From assembly GCA_015494035.1 (NCBI GenBank), contig WGBZ01000038.1:1-5267 (forward strand): 5,267 nt of DNA, given 5' to 3'. The notes beneath the pieces are model-generated. The model worked only from the letters and a program-made list of their open reading frames with translations. It was not told the origin of the DNA and did no database searches. Both the position numbers and the translations under genes were made by a program. This DNA comes from Lysobacterales bacterium (GTDB lineage Bacteria > Pseudomonadota > Gammaproteobacteria > Xanthomonadales > Marinicellaceae). This document shows positions 1-5,150 of this stretch, in pieces (the first letter of the stretch is position 1; each line of letters opens with the position of its first letter).

Positions 1-2
1 CC

Positions 3-74
3 GGTCTGCCGAAAAAATGGCAGCCGGGCAAGTTGAACCCGTACAAGGTGCTCGCCAGCGACATTTACTCTTGA
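3..74 (+). CDS. 3' end of an unrecognised protein-coding gene (partial)
   Basis: An open frame runs from the left edge to a TGA at 72-74 and encodes the last 23 residues of a protein. The tail is rich in Lys, Pro and Leu and ends in DIYS. It is followed directly by hairpin-forming sequence, which fits a true gene end. Too little is visible to name the family, and the frame could be open by chance over this length. Its reading direction matches the genes that follow. Confidence 0.45.
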   Translation, partial: GLPKKWQPGKLNPYKVLASDIYS

Positions 75-103
75 AAAACCGGCCAAGCCGGATGCCGGGT
101 TTT
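75..103 (+). terminator. weak candidate intrinsic terminator after the left-edge gene
   Basis: Directly after the TGA, the bases from 75 (AAAACCGGC) can pair with GCCGGGTTTT ending at 103, with one bulged C, giving a stem capped by a 10-base loop and ending in four Ts. A competing small hairpin (CCGGC 79-83 with GCCGG 87-91) and a second one (CGGG 96-99 with CCCG 104-107) are also possible. The T run is short, so termination would be weak. Confidence 0.35.
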
Positions 104-126
104 CCCGACCCGTATTTCCCCTGAGC

Positions 127-154
127 CCGAACCTGAAACATTCCGAACCTGAAA
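127..154 (+). repeat. two direct copies of a 12-bp sequence in the leader of the asparaginase-domain gene
   Basis: CCGAACCTGAAA occurs at 127-138 and again at 143-154, separated by 4 bp, so the period is 16 bp. The second copy ends 8 bp before the ATG at 163. It may be a small tandem duplication or a pair of protein-binding sites; the sequence alone cannot decide. No clear Shine-Dalgarno sequence is visible between the repeat and the start codon. Confidence 0.6.
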
Positions 155-162
155 GCAGACTC

Positions 163-669
163 ATGAAAAAACTGAAAATCATCGCCACCGGCGGCACCAT
201 CGACAAGGTCTATTTCGACGACAAGAGCGACTACCAGATTGGTGATCCCATTGTCAGCGACGTGCTGGAGAACATGAACGTGGCATTTGAATACGAGGTG
301 CTGCCGCTAATGAAAAAAGACAGCCTTTACATTACCGATGACGATCGCGAACTGATCCGGCGCCTGATCGAAAAATCGCCGGAACGGCACTTTCTCATCA
401 CCCACGGCACCGACACCATGGTGGAAACCGCCCGCTTTCTCATGGACACCCCGGGCAAGGTCATTGCCCTGACTGGCGCATTGACGCCGGCACGCTTCAA
501 GGACACCGACGCAGTGTTCAACATTGGTTGCGCCGTGGGCGCCCTGCAGAGCCTGCCCGAAGGCGCCTGGGTGGTGATGAACGGCAAGGTCTGGGACCCG
601 CGCCAGGTGAGCAAAAACCGCCGCGCCAACCGGTTTGAAGAAAGCGGCAAATCCGAATACACTGGGTGA
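163..669 (+). CDS. Stand-alone asparaginase N-terminal domain protein
   Basis: This 168-residue protein matches only the N-terminal catalytic domain of the L-asparaginase/glutaminase family; full-length enzymes are about 330 residues. The first active-site motif TGGTI is at residues 9-13 with the nucleophile-type Thr12. The second, HGTDTM, is at 81-86 with Thr83 and Asp84. Tyr24 (DYQIG), Ser54 (KDSLYI) and Lys151 (DPRQVSK) sit where the E. coli enzymes have their remaining catalytic and binding residues (my by-eye alignment). The C-terminal domain, which in classical enzymes completes the neighbouring subunit's active site, is absent and no remnant follows the TGA. Short proteins of this kind are known in gammaproteobacteria, so this looks like a genuine small family rather than a broken gene. 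Hydrolysis of asparagine is therefore possible but not assured. The ribosome-binding site is weak; the start is chosen because it lies just ahead of the conserved first strand (KIIATGGTI). Confidence 0.85.
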   Translation: MKKLKIIATGGTIDKVYFDDKSDYQIGDPIVSDVLENMNVAFEYEVLPLMKKDSLYITDDDRELIRRLIEKSPERHFLITHGTDTMVETARFLMDTPGKVIALTGALTPARFKDTDAVFNIGCAVGALQSLPEGAWVVMNGKVWDPRQVSKNRRANRFEESGKSEYTG

Positions 670-736
670 CAGTTCGCCGGCCCCAGCCCATCACTGACCG
701 GCACTTACCCCCAACCCATAGCTACACAGGAACAGC

Positions 737-1354
737 ATGGCGCAGATTCTAGAAACCCATCCGGACAACCCGCAACCGCGTCACATTCGCGCCGCGGCGC
801 AGGCCCTGCGCGAGGGCAAGCTGATTGTTTACCCCACCGATTCCGGCTATGCCTTTGGCTGGCGCATGGACAACACCAAAGCGCCCAAAACCGTGGCCCA
901 ACTGCGCGGACTGGAAACGCCCCATTTTTACAGCATCATGGTCAACAACCTGTCGCAGATCAATGACTTTGCCCTGATGGACAACGTGGCGTTCCGATTA
1001 ATAAAAAACCACACGCCCGGGCCCTACACCTTTATTCTGCCAGCCACACGGCGGGTGCCGAAAAAACTCCAGCACCAGAAACGCCGTTCCATCGGCGTGC
1101 GGCTGCCGGATAATCCGGTGGTGCACGAGCTGGTGGCGGAACTGGGCGAACCTTTCATGAGCTCCTCGCTGGAACTACCCGATGCCGACATGCTGGAAAC
1201 CGATGCGCGGGACCTGAACGAGCGCATTGGCCACGCGGTGGAATACATCATCGACACCGGTTTTGTGCCGCCCGAACCGTCCACCGTGGTGGACCTGGTG
1301 GATGGCGTGCCGGTGGTGCTGCGCGAAGGCAAGGGAGTGGTGGACTTTGTCTGA
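737..1354 (+). CDS. yciO: YciO, TsaC/Sua5 (YrdC-domain) family protein
   Basis: The 205-residue product aligns by memory along its whole length with E. coli YciO. Both share the HPDNPQ N-terminus, VYPTDSGYA (31-39), DNVAFRL (82-88), TPGPYTFIL (93-101), SIGVRLPDNP (118-127), STVVDL (182-187) and a VVLREGKG-type end. The fold binds nucleotide and threonylcarbamoyl-adenylate. In TsaC/Sua5 it makes that intermediate for tRNA t6A37. Here the TsaC KxR...K motif after the first helices is missing, and the SxN motif is replaced by SSSL (142-145). Both are typical of YciO rather than true TsaC, and the in vivo role of YciO is not settled. The start has a good AGGA at 728-731, 5 bases before the ATG. 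The stop overlaps the probable scpA start, so the two are probably co-transcribed and translationally coupled. Confidence 0.93.
   Translation: MAQILETHPDNPQPRHIRAAAQALREGKLIVYPTDSGYAFGWRMDNTKAPKTVAQLRGLETPHFYSIMVNNLSQINDFALMDNVAFRLIKNHTPGPYTFILPATRRVPKKLQHQKRRSIGVRLPDNPVVHELVAELGEPFMSSSLELPDADMLETDARDLNERIGHAVEYIIDTGFVPPEPSTVVDLVDGVPVVLREGKGVVDFV
1333..1337 (+). promoter_or_regulatory. ribosome-binding site supporting a TTG start for scpA
   Basis: GGGAG at 1333-1337 lies 9 bases before TTG at 1347-1349, inside the end of yciO. No ATG in the scpA frame is usefully placed. The ATG at 1227 would add 40 residues rich in Trp, Cys and Arg that are simply yciO read in another frame. A GTG at 1413 has AGGAG at 1393-1397, but the spacing of 15 is long. 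Confidence 0.6.
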
Positions 1355-2216
1355 GCCGGACAAACACCTGGGCCAACCGCTGGCCACCCAGCAGGAGCTA
1401 CCCATCGCCCTGGTGGAAGGCAAGCCCTACACCGAAGTGCCGGTGGATCTGTACATTCCGCCAGACGCGCTGGAAGTCATTCTGGAAGCCTTTGAAGGCC
1501 CGCTGGATCTGCTGCTGTACCTGATCCGGCGCCAGAACCTCGACATTCTCAACATCCCCATCGCCGAGATCACCGCGCAATACGTTGAGTACATCAACCT
1601 GATGAACGCACTCAATTTCGAACTGGCGGCCGAATACCTGGTCATGGCCGCCATGCTGGCTGAAATCAAGTCGCGCCTGCTGCTGCCGCGCCAGGCCAGC
1701 GAAGAGGACGAAGAGGAAGACCCGCGGGCGGAGCTGGTGCGCCGCCTGCAGGAATACGAACGCTTCAAACAGGCCGCCGAAGACCTTGACCGGCTGGAAC
1801 GGCTGGAACGCGATTTTGCCATCTGCCGCGCCTTTGTGGAGCACAAGGTGCGCGATTACACGCCACCGGATGTGGATATTAATGACCTACTAATGGCCTT
1901 CAAGGACGTGCTGGCACGAGCTGATTTGCGCGTTTCACACGAAATCGAGCGCGAAGTCATGAGCGTGCGTGACCGCATGATTCGTGTGCTGGATACCATC
2001 AATCAGCGCGATTTTGTGCCCTTCAGCGCGCTGTTTGATCCAGAAGAAGGCAAGGCCGGCGCGGTGGTGTCATTTCTGGCCATCCTCGAATTGCTGAAAC
2101 AGAAAATGCTCGACCTGGTGCAAAAATCGCCCTATGGTTCGATTTACGTGCGCGGCGTGGCCGAAAATACCTCAGCGGCAGGCCATAGCCAGCCACTGGC
2201 CAGTGACTTTGACTGA
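1347..2216 (+). CDS. scpA: Segregation and condensation protein A (kleisin subunit of SMC-ScpAB)
   Basis: From the TTG start the protein has 289 residues, near the family norm for this lineage. ScpA is the kleisin that bridges the two heads of the Smc dimer and binds ScpB, in the cytoplasmic complex that compacts and separates sister chromosomes. The N-terminal kleisin domain is clear: LEAFEGPLDLLLYLIRRQN (about 45-63), then DILNIPIAEIT and the helical stretch ELAAEYLVMAAMLAEIKSRLL (92-112). An acidic linker (SEEDEEEDPR, 118-127) leads into a charged helix. The C-terminal winged helix is FVPFSALF (223-230) through FLAILELLKQK (243-253) to YGSIYV (263-268). A short, probably disordered tail follows. 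It overlaps yciO by 8 bp and precedes scpB by 38 bp, the usual scpA-scpB pair. The start is less certain than the identity: the extension back to 1227 is implausible and GTG 1413 is the alternative. Confidence 0.93.
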   Translation: MSEPDKHLGQPLATQQELPIALVEGKPYTEVPVDLYIPPDALEVILEAFEGPLDLLLYLIRRQNLDILNIPIAEITAQYVEYINLMNALNFELAAEYLVMAAMLAEIKSRLLLPRQASEEDEEEDPRAELVRRLQEYERFKQAAEDLDRLERLERDFAICRAFVEHKVRDYTPPDVDINDLLMAFKDVLARADLRVSHEIEREVMSVRDRMIRVLDTINQRDFVPFSALFDPEEGKAGAVVSFLAILELLKQKMLDLVQKSPYGSIYVRGVAENTSAAGHSQPLASDFD

Positions 2217-2254
2217 AACCGCGCACCTCACCCAAGACCTTTACCCGGAACCGT

Positions 2255-2908
2255 ATGGAACAGAAGGAAATAAAAAACATCGTCGAAGCGGTTCTACTGG
2301 CCGCGGAAGAGCCCATGAACCTGAAACAGCTGCGTGCGATTTTCAGCGACAATGAAGCGCTCTCGGCTCAGGACATCAGCCAAGCCCTGGCCGGGTTACA
2401 GGAAGACTATGCCGAGCGCGGCATCGAACTGAAAGAGGTGGCCAGCGGCTTCCGTATTCAGACCCGGCCCAAAGTGCAGACCTGGGTGTCGCGCCTGTGG
2501 GAGGAAAAACCCAAAAAGTACTCCCGCGCCTTGCTGGAAACCCTGGCATTGATTGCCTACCGGCAGCCCATTACCCGTGGTGAAATTGAGGACGTGCGCG
2601 GCGTCTCGGTCAGCACCAACATCATTCGCACCCTGATGGATCGCGAATGGATTCGGGTGCTGGGCTATCGCGATGTGCCCGGCAAGCCGGCCATGTTTGG
2701 CACCACTCGCCAGTTTCTTGACTATTTCAATCTCAAATCATTGCAGGACTTGCCCAGCCTGGCCGAGATCAAGGAACTGGAAGCGCTGGAACCGGAATTG
2801 AACTTTGCCCCGGTTTCGGTGGCCGAAGCCGACCCGGGCCGTGAACAGGAAAGCGACCCGGACAAGCCTGCGGAAATGCCATCGGGCAACGAAGCCGGCA
2901 GCGAATAA
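2255..2908 (+). CDS. scpB: Segregation and condensation protein B
   Basis: This 217-residue protein is ScpB, the dimeric winged-helix subunit that binds the ScpA linker and regulates the Smc ATPase cycle. Two winged-helix domains are visible. The first runs from about residue 4 to 85 (IVEAVLLAAEEPM, then LKEVASGFRIQTR at 59-71). The second runs from about 90 to 165, with the family signature ALLETLALIAYRQPITRGEI (92-111), VRGVSVS (114-120) and PGKPAMFGTT (142-151) followed by the FLDYF helix. The last 40 residues are acidic, Pro- and Glu-rich and probably disordered, which is common and variable in ScpB. The ATG has only a modest GGAA at 2247-2250. No terminator is seen between scpA and scpB. 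The expected partner gene smc is not in this window. Confidence 0.95.
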   Translation: MEQKEIKNIVEAVLLAAEEPMNLKQLRAIFSDNEALSAQDISQALAGLQEDYAERGIELKEVASGFRIQTRPKVQTWVSRLWEEKPKKYSRALLETLALIAYRQPITRGEIEDVRGVSVSTNIIRTLMDREWIRVLGYRDVPGKPAMFGTTRQFLDYFNLKSLQDLPSLAEIKELEALEPELNFAPVSVAEADPGREQESDPDKPAEMPSGNEAGSE

Positions 2909-2957
2909 AACGCACCTGAAGCAATTCTTTACCCCATAACAACAAGAAGCACACACC

Positions 2958-3770
2958 ATGAGCACACAAGAACCCAAGCAACGACGACACACCCCCATGA
3001 GCGAACGCCTGCAAAAAGTGCTGGCGCGTTCCGGCCAGGGTTCCCGCCGTCAGATAGAAAAAGACATTGAAGCCGGCCAGGTGCTGGTGAATGGCAAAAA
3101 AGCCAGCCTTGGCCAGGCCGTCAAGGAAGGGGATAAAATCAATTACAAGAAACGCGTTTTCGAGGTGCAGCGACGGCCCATCCTGCCCAAGGTGCTGTTG
3201 TACAACAAACCCGAAGGAGAAATCTGCACCCGCCATGACCCCGAAGGCCGCAAAACCGTCTTCAGCAACCTGCCCAAGCTGAAAAACGATCGCTGGATCA
3301 ACATTGGCCGACTGGACATTAACACCAGTGGCCTGCTGCTGTTCACCACCGACGGCAAACTGGCCAACCACCTTATGCACCCCTCAGCCGGTGTTGACCG
3401 CGAATACGCGTGCCGCGTGTTTGGTGAGGTGACCGACGAAATGATAGAAAACCTCAAGCGTGGCGTGGAACTGGAAGACGGACCGGCACGTTTCAGCGAC
3501 ATCCAGAAAGCCGGCGAAGGGGAAAGCAACCAGTGGTTTCATGTGGTGCTGATGGAAGGCCGCAACCGGGAAGTGCGGCGCCTGTGGGAATCCCAGGGCG
3601 TGCAGGTCAACCGCCTCAAGCGCGTCCGTTACGGGCCGGTTTTCCTGCCCAAAAAACTGCGTAAGGGCCAGTCCATGGAGCTCAGTCCCAAGGACGTAAA
3701 AACCCTGTACGAAGACGTGGGGCTGGAAAGTGACCAGCACGAGTTGGTGGCCAAACACGTGCGCCGCTGA
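2958..3770 (+). CDS. rluB: 23S rRNA pseudouridine synthase, RluB type
   Basis: The 270-residue product belongs to the RsuA/RluB/RluE/RluF family of pseudouridine synthases. In E. coli RluB converts U2605 in the peptidyl-transferase region of 23S rRNA. An S4-type RNA-binding domain covers about residues 15-65 (SERLQKVLARSGQGSRR, GQVLVNG). The catalytic domain carries LLYNKPEGEICT (80-91), the signature GRLDINTSGLLLFTTDG (117-133) with catalytic Asp120, and EGRNREVRRLW (200-210). The protein lacks the long Arg/Gly-rich C-terminal tail seen in some RluB proteins. It starts 49 bp after scpB, the standard gammaproteobacterial order. The ATG at 2958 has only a weak AAGAAG (2944-2949) upstream; the in-frame ATG at 2997 (Met14) has nothing better. 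RluB is favoured over RluE/F because of the scpB neighbour and the S4 domain. Confidence 0.93.
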   Translation: MSTQEPKQRRHTPMSERLQKVLARSGQGSRRQIEKDIEAGQVLVNGKKASLGQAVKEGDKINYKKRVFEVQRRPILPKVLLYNKPEGEICTRHDPEGRKTVFSNLPKLKNDRWINIGRLDINTSGLLLFTTDGKLANHLMHPSAGVDREYACRVFGEVTDEMIENLKRGVELEDGPARFSDIQKAGEGESNQWFHVVLMEGRNREVRRLWESQGVQVNRLKRVRYGPVFLPKKLRKGQSMELSPKDVKTLYEDVGLESDQHELVAKHVRR

Positions 3771-3807
3771 AGAAAATGTGAGTCACCCGCCATGGGAAAA
3801 TGCCTGC

Positions 3808-3823
3808 AGCCGGGAACCCGGCT
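3808..3823 (+). terminator. hairpin after rluB, possible weak terminator
   Basis: AGCCGGG (3808-3814) and CCCGGCT (3817-3823) are perfect inverted repeats, realistically a 6-bp stem with a 4-base loop, 38 bp after the rluB stop. The following bases (CGGTTTCGCGCTTCT) contain Ts but no true run, so intrinsic termination is doubtful. Part of the transcript could continue into the next gene. Confidence 0.35.
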
Positions 3824-3911
3824 CGGTTTCGCGCTTCTAACCGACAGGGAATAAACATACATTTACTCCGGCACTCCGGCAACCAAACCACAAACGGAAC
3901 AGAACAAGACC

Positions 3912-4400
3912 ATGAACAAGAAAATCATATTTTTTCTACTGGGCCTTTTTGTCGTGCTGATACTGGCCAACTTCTACTTTATGAATCAACGCGTGAATAA
4001 CGCGGAACAGTCATTGCCAGTGACCGTAGAGACCACGCAGGGCGCCAGTGAAACTCCCAAATCCCGCATGGACAAGCCCGGCAGCCAGTCCGCACCAGTA
4101 GCGACACGCCCGCAGCAGCAAACACAAACCGCACAGAAGAAGCACAGAAAAACCAGCCAGGGCAACTGGCAAAAACCGGCCTACACTCCCACTGAAGAAG
4201 AACAGGCGCGAGCGGCCATTCTGGCGACCATGACGCCGGAAGAACGGCAAGAGGCGCAAAAAGACCTGTACAAGATGAGCATGTTCTACCGCTCGGCGGA
4301 ACAAGTGGACCAGGCCATTGAAGCGGCCAGAAAAAACGGCAACACCCAGGTGGTGGAAAAGCTGAAACGCTTCCGCATGCTTGCCTATCCCATGGACTAA
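3912..4400 (+). CDS. Small membrane-anchored protein of unknown function
   Basis: I do not recognise a family for this 162-residue protein. Residues 5-23 (IIFFLLGLFVVLILANFYF) form one strongly hydrophobic segment after MNKK, either a membrane anchor or an uncleaved signal. No lipobox Cys or clear AxA cleavage site follows. Residues 30-90 are a low-complexity linker rich in Gln, Thr, Ser, Pro and Lys. From 92 to 158 the sequence is charged and predicted helical (TEEEQARAAILATMTPEERQ, then a DLYKMS...VDQAIEAARK stretch). The positive-inside rule suggests the N-terminus is cytoplasmic and the helical tail periplasmic. The start is supported by the anchor beginning immediately after Met; the ribosome-binding site is poor (GGAAC near 3896-3900). 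It stands 141 bp after rluB and converges on the minus-strand SpoIIAA-like gene. Translation is credible because codon use resembles its left neighbours and the anchor-linker-helix layout is coherent. Confidence 0.75.
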   Translation: MNKKIIFFLLGLFVVLILANFYFMNQRVNNAEQSLPVTVETTQGASETPKSRMDKPGSQSAPVATRPQQQTQTAQKKHRKTSQGNWQKPAYTPTEEEQARAAILATMTPEERQEAQKDLYKMSMFYRSAEQVDQAIEAARKNGNTQVVEKLKRFRMLAYPMD

Positions 4401-4456
4401 ATTTCAGACTGGGCTTAAAATTTGCTTGAGGAGACAGGCTTCAAGAACTCCGCTCA

Positions 4457-4460
4457 CTAG
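4457..4460. repeat. CTAG target-site duplication, left copy
   Basis: CTAG directly precedes the left terminal repeat and recurs at 4618-4621 directly after the right one. A 4-bp YTAR duplication is characteristic of the IS5 subgroup of the IS5 family. Because CTAG is palindromic and the neighbouring bases match, a 2-bp TA duplication with a 19-bp terminal repeat starting GGG is equally consistent. Confidence 0.6.
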
Positions 4461-4617
4461 GGAAGCTCTGATTGAATCTAGACAAAGCAACTTATGCCTG
4501 AAATGTTCGAGAACAAGGCGAAGTTTGCAGCCAATAGCGAGCTATTGGCAAGGACTTCAACGCAGTTATGGGCATTTCAGGTGTGAAAAGCGAGTTCACG
4601 ATTCGATCAGAGCTTCC
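4461..4617. mobile_element. MITE-like non-autonomous element, 157 bp, possibly IS5-family derived
   Basis: The ends are 18-bp terminal inverted repeats. The left is GGAAGCTCTGATTGAATC (4461-4478), and the right (4600-4617), read on the minus strand, is GGAAGCTCTGATCGAATC, one mismatch. CTAG flanks both ends as a probable target duplication. The interior is also largely self-complementary: CCTGAAATG (4497-4505) pairs with CATTTCAGG (4573-4581), and GCCAATAGC (4530-4538) with GCTATTGGC (4541-4549) around a GA loop. The whole unit can thus fold as one long hairpin. No transposase or believable open frame lies inside, so it would need a transposase supplied elsewhere. The GGAAG tip and CTAG target resemble IS5-group elements, which is an inference. 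Confidence 0.8.
4530..4549. repeat. central 9-bp palindrome of the MITE-like element
   Basis: GCCAATAGC (4530-4538), GA, then GCTATTGGC (4541-4549) form a perfect inverted repeat at about the midpoint of the element. It would be the tip of the long hairpin. Flanking GAAGT (4520-4524) and ACTTC (4554-4558) extend the pairing imperfectly. Confidence 0.75.
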
Positions 4618-4621
4618 CTAG
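4618..4621. repeat. CTAG target-site duplication, right copy
   Basis: CTAG follows the right terminal repeat and matches the copy at 4457-4460. Another CTAGCTAG occurs close by at 4645-4652, spanning the stop of the SpoIIAA-like gene, so CTAG is not rare in this short stretch. Confidence 0.6.
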
Positions 4622-4644
4622 CGGAGTTGCAAAGGCATTATGCG

Positions 4645-5025
4645 CTAGCTAGCCAACCATTCCATAGCATCTTCCAGATTTTCGAAAAAACGCACTTCCC
4701 CGGCCACAAACCAGTTGGCCATTTTGGCCAGAAATTTTTCCCACTTTTTGTTGCCAACAATGGCAATTTTTTCAAACTGGTTGCCATGCTTTAAGCCCAG
4801 TTTAAAGTCATCCCAAGCAGCTCTGGGCTCCCAACCTTCCAGTTCGGTGGCATCAATTAACACCCTTACTCTTGGTTCGGTGACCTTAGCCAGGGCCGCA
4901 TCAAGCATTGGTGTCATTTTTTCATAATCTTCATGGGTGAGCTTACCCACCGCTTTCATGTAAACGAAATAACGGTCTTGAACACGTTCCACACCGACAA
5001 CAAATCCGTGCTTCTTGATGGTCAT
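4645..5025 (-). CDS. SpoIIAA-like (STAS-fold) family protein
   Basis: This 126-residue protein fits the SpoIIAA-like family of small cytoplasmic STAS/CRAL-TRIO-fold proteins (also called DUF3478). Family-typical segments are the first strand pair GFVVGVERVQDRYFVYMKAVGKLTHEDYE (7-35), the strand and motif VRVLIDATELEGWEPRAAWDDFKLG (53-77), KIAIVGNKKWEKFLAKMANWF (86-106) and the end AGEVRFFENLEDAMEWL (108-124). The length is normal and the gene looks intact. The molecular function of this family is poorly known: there is no anti-sigma partner nearby, and the conserved Ser used in true SpoIIAA anti-anti-sigma factors is not evident. The start is secure, with AAGGAG 7 bases upstream (complement of 5033-5038). 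It is transcribed alone from its own promoter. Three hand-counted 60-base lines (4681-4860) give about 46% GC, against 57-72% in two lines sampled in scpA and rluB, which hints at a different history. Confidence 0.88.
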   Translation of the reverse strand: MTIKKHGFVVGVERVQDRYFVYMKAVGKLTHEDYEKMTPMLDAALAKVTEPRVRVLIDATELEGWEPRAAWDDFKLGLKHGNQFEKIAIVGNKKWEKFLAKMANWFVAGEVRFFENLEDAMEWLAS

Positions 5026-5032
5026 GGCTTTT

Positions 5033-5038
5033 CTCCTT
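5033..5038 (-). promoter_or_regulatory. strong Shine-Dalgarno sequence of the SpoIIAA-like gene
   Basis: On the minus strand AAGGAG lies 7 bases before the ATG at 5025-5023, an almost ideal match and spacing. It is the best ribosome-binding site in the window and suggests efficient translation. Confidence 0.85.
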
Positions 5039-5055
5039 ATCGCTGAATAGTGGTT

Positions 5056-5085
5056 ATTATCTGGAGGTGGCTAGCCTGTTTTCAA
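5056..5085 (-). promoter_or_regulatory. sigma-70-type promoter of the SpoIIAA-like gene
   Basis: On the minus strand, TTGAAA (complement of 5080-5085) is followed after 18 bases by GATAAT (complement of 5056-5061); each hexamer matches the consensus at 5 of 6 positions. Transcription would begin near 5049, giving a leader of about 24 bases that contains the Shine-Dalgarno sequence. The hairpins to the right would insulate it from upstream transcription. Confidence 0.65.
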
Positions 5086-5117
5086 GCAATTCTGCAAGCC
5101 ATATATGGCCATGTAGT

Positions 5118-5140
5118 AAAAAACCCGCCAGCAGGCGGGT
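5118..5140 (-). terminator. intrinsic terminator, minus strand
   Basis: Read on the minus strand, ACCCGCC, loop TGCT, GGCGGGT forms a perfect 7-bp GC-rich stem (5140-5123), followed by TTTTTT including the stem's last base (complement of 5118-5123). This is the clearest rho-independent terminator in the window. It would stop transcripts coming from beyond the right edge before they reach the SpoIIAA-like promoter. Confidence 0.85.
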
Positions 5141-5150
5141 CAGGTTGCTG

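Larger units (their letters stand above)
4446..4628. repeat. split 9-bp stem-loop interrupted by the MITE-like element
   Basis: AACTCCGCT (4446-4454) and AGCGGAGTT (4620-4628) are exact inverted repeats lying outside the mobile element. Removing the element and one copy of its target duplication brings 4446-4460 next to 4622-4628. That restores a perfect 9-bp stem with a CACT loop. Its location between convergent genes suggests a former bidirectional terminator, although neither side has a strong T run (the minus-strand side reads TTCTTG). Confidence 0.7.

Noticed and set aside
670..736. Possible lost C-terminal asparaginase domain by frameshift after 669
   Set aside because: Only 67 bp separate the stop from yciO, and no frame there shows asparaginase-like sequence, so no hidden second half exists here.
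1398..1846. Two long minus-strand open frames opposite scpA
   Set aside because: They are antisense shadows of GC-rich codons, with Ser/Arg- or Gln/His/Phe-rich low-complexity translations and no ribosome-binding sites.
2769..3380. 203-residue minus-strand frame opposite the scpB end and rluB start
   Set aside because: It spans two well-identified plus-strand genes and the gap between them and has no recognisable domain; this is an antisense artefact.
4461..4617. CRISPR or REP-type repeat interpretation of the 4401-4644 gap
   Set aside because: There is only one copy, with terminal inverted repeats and a target duplication. No regularly spaced direct repeats or spacers are present.
4381..4794. 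137-residue plus-strand open frame across the gap and into the SpoIIAA-like gene
   Set aside because: It runs through the mobile element's inverted repeats and then antisense to a well-supported gene with its own promoter and Shine-Dalgarno sequence; composition and start context are poor.
4408..4801. 12-bp inverted match ACTGGGCTTAAA (4408-4419) with the complement at 4790-4801
   Set aside because: The second copy is coding sequence in the SpoIIAA-like gene. A single 12-bp match in a window of this size is expected about once by chance.
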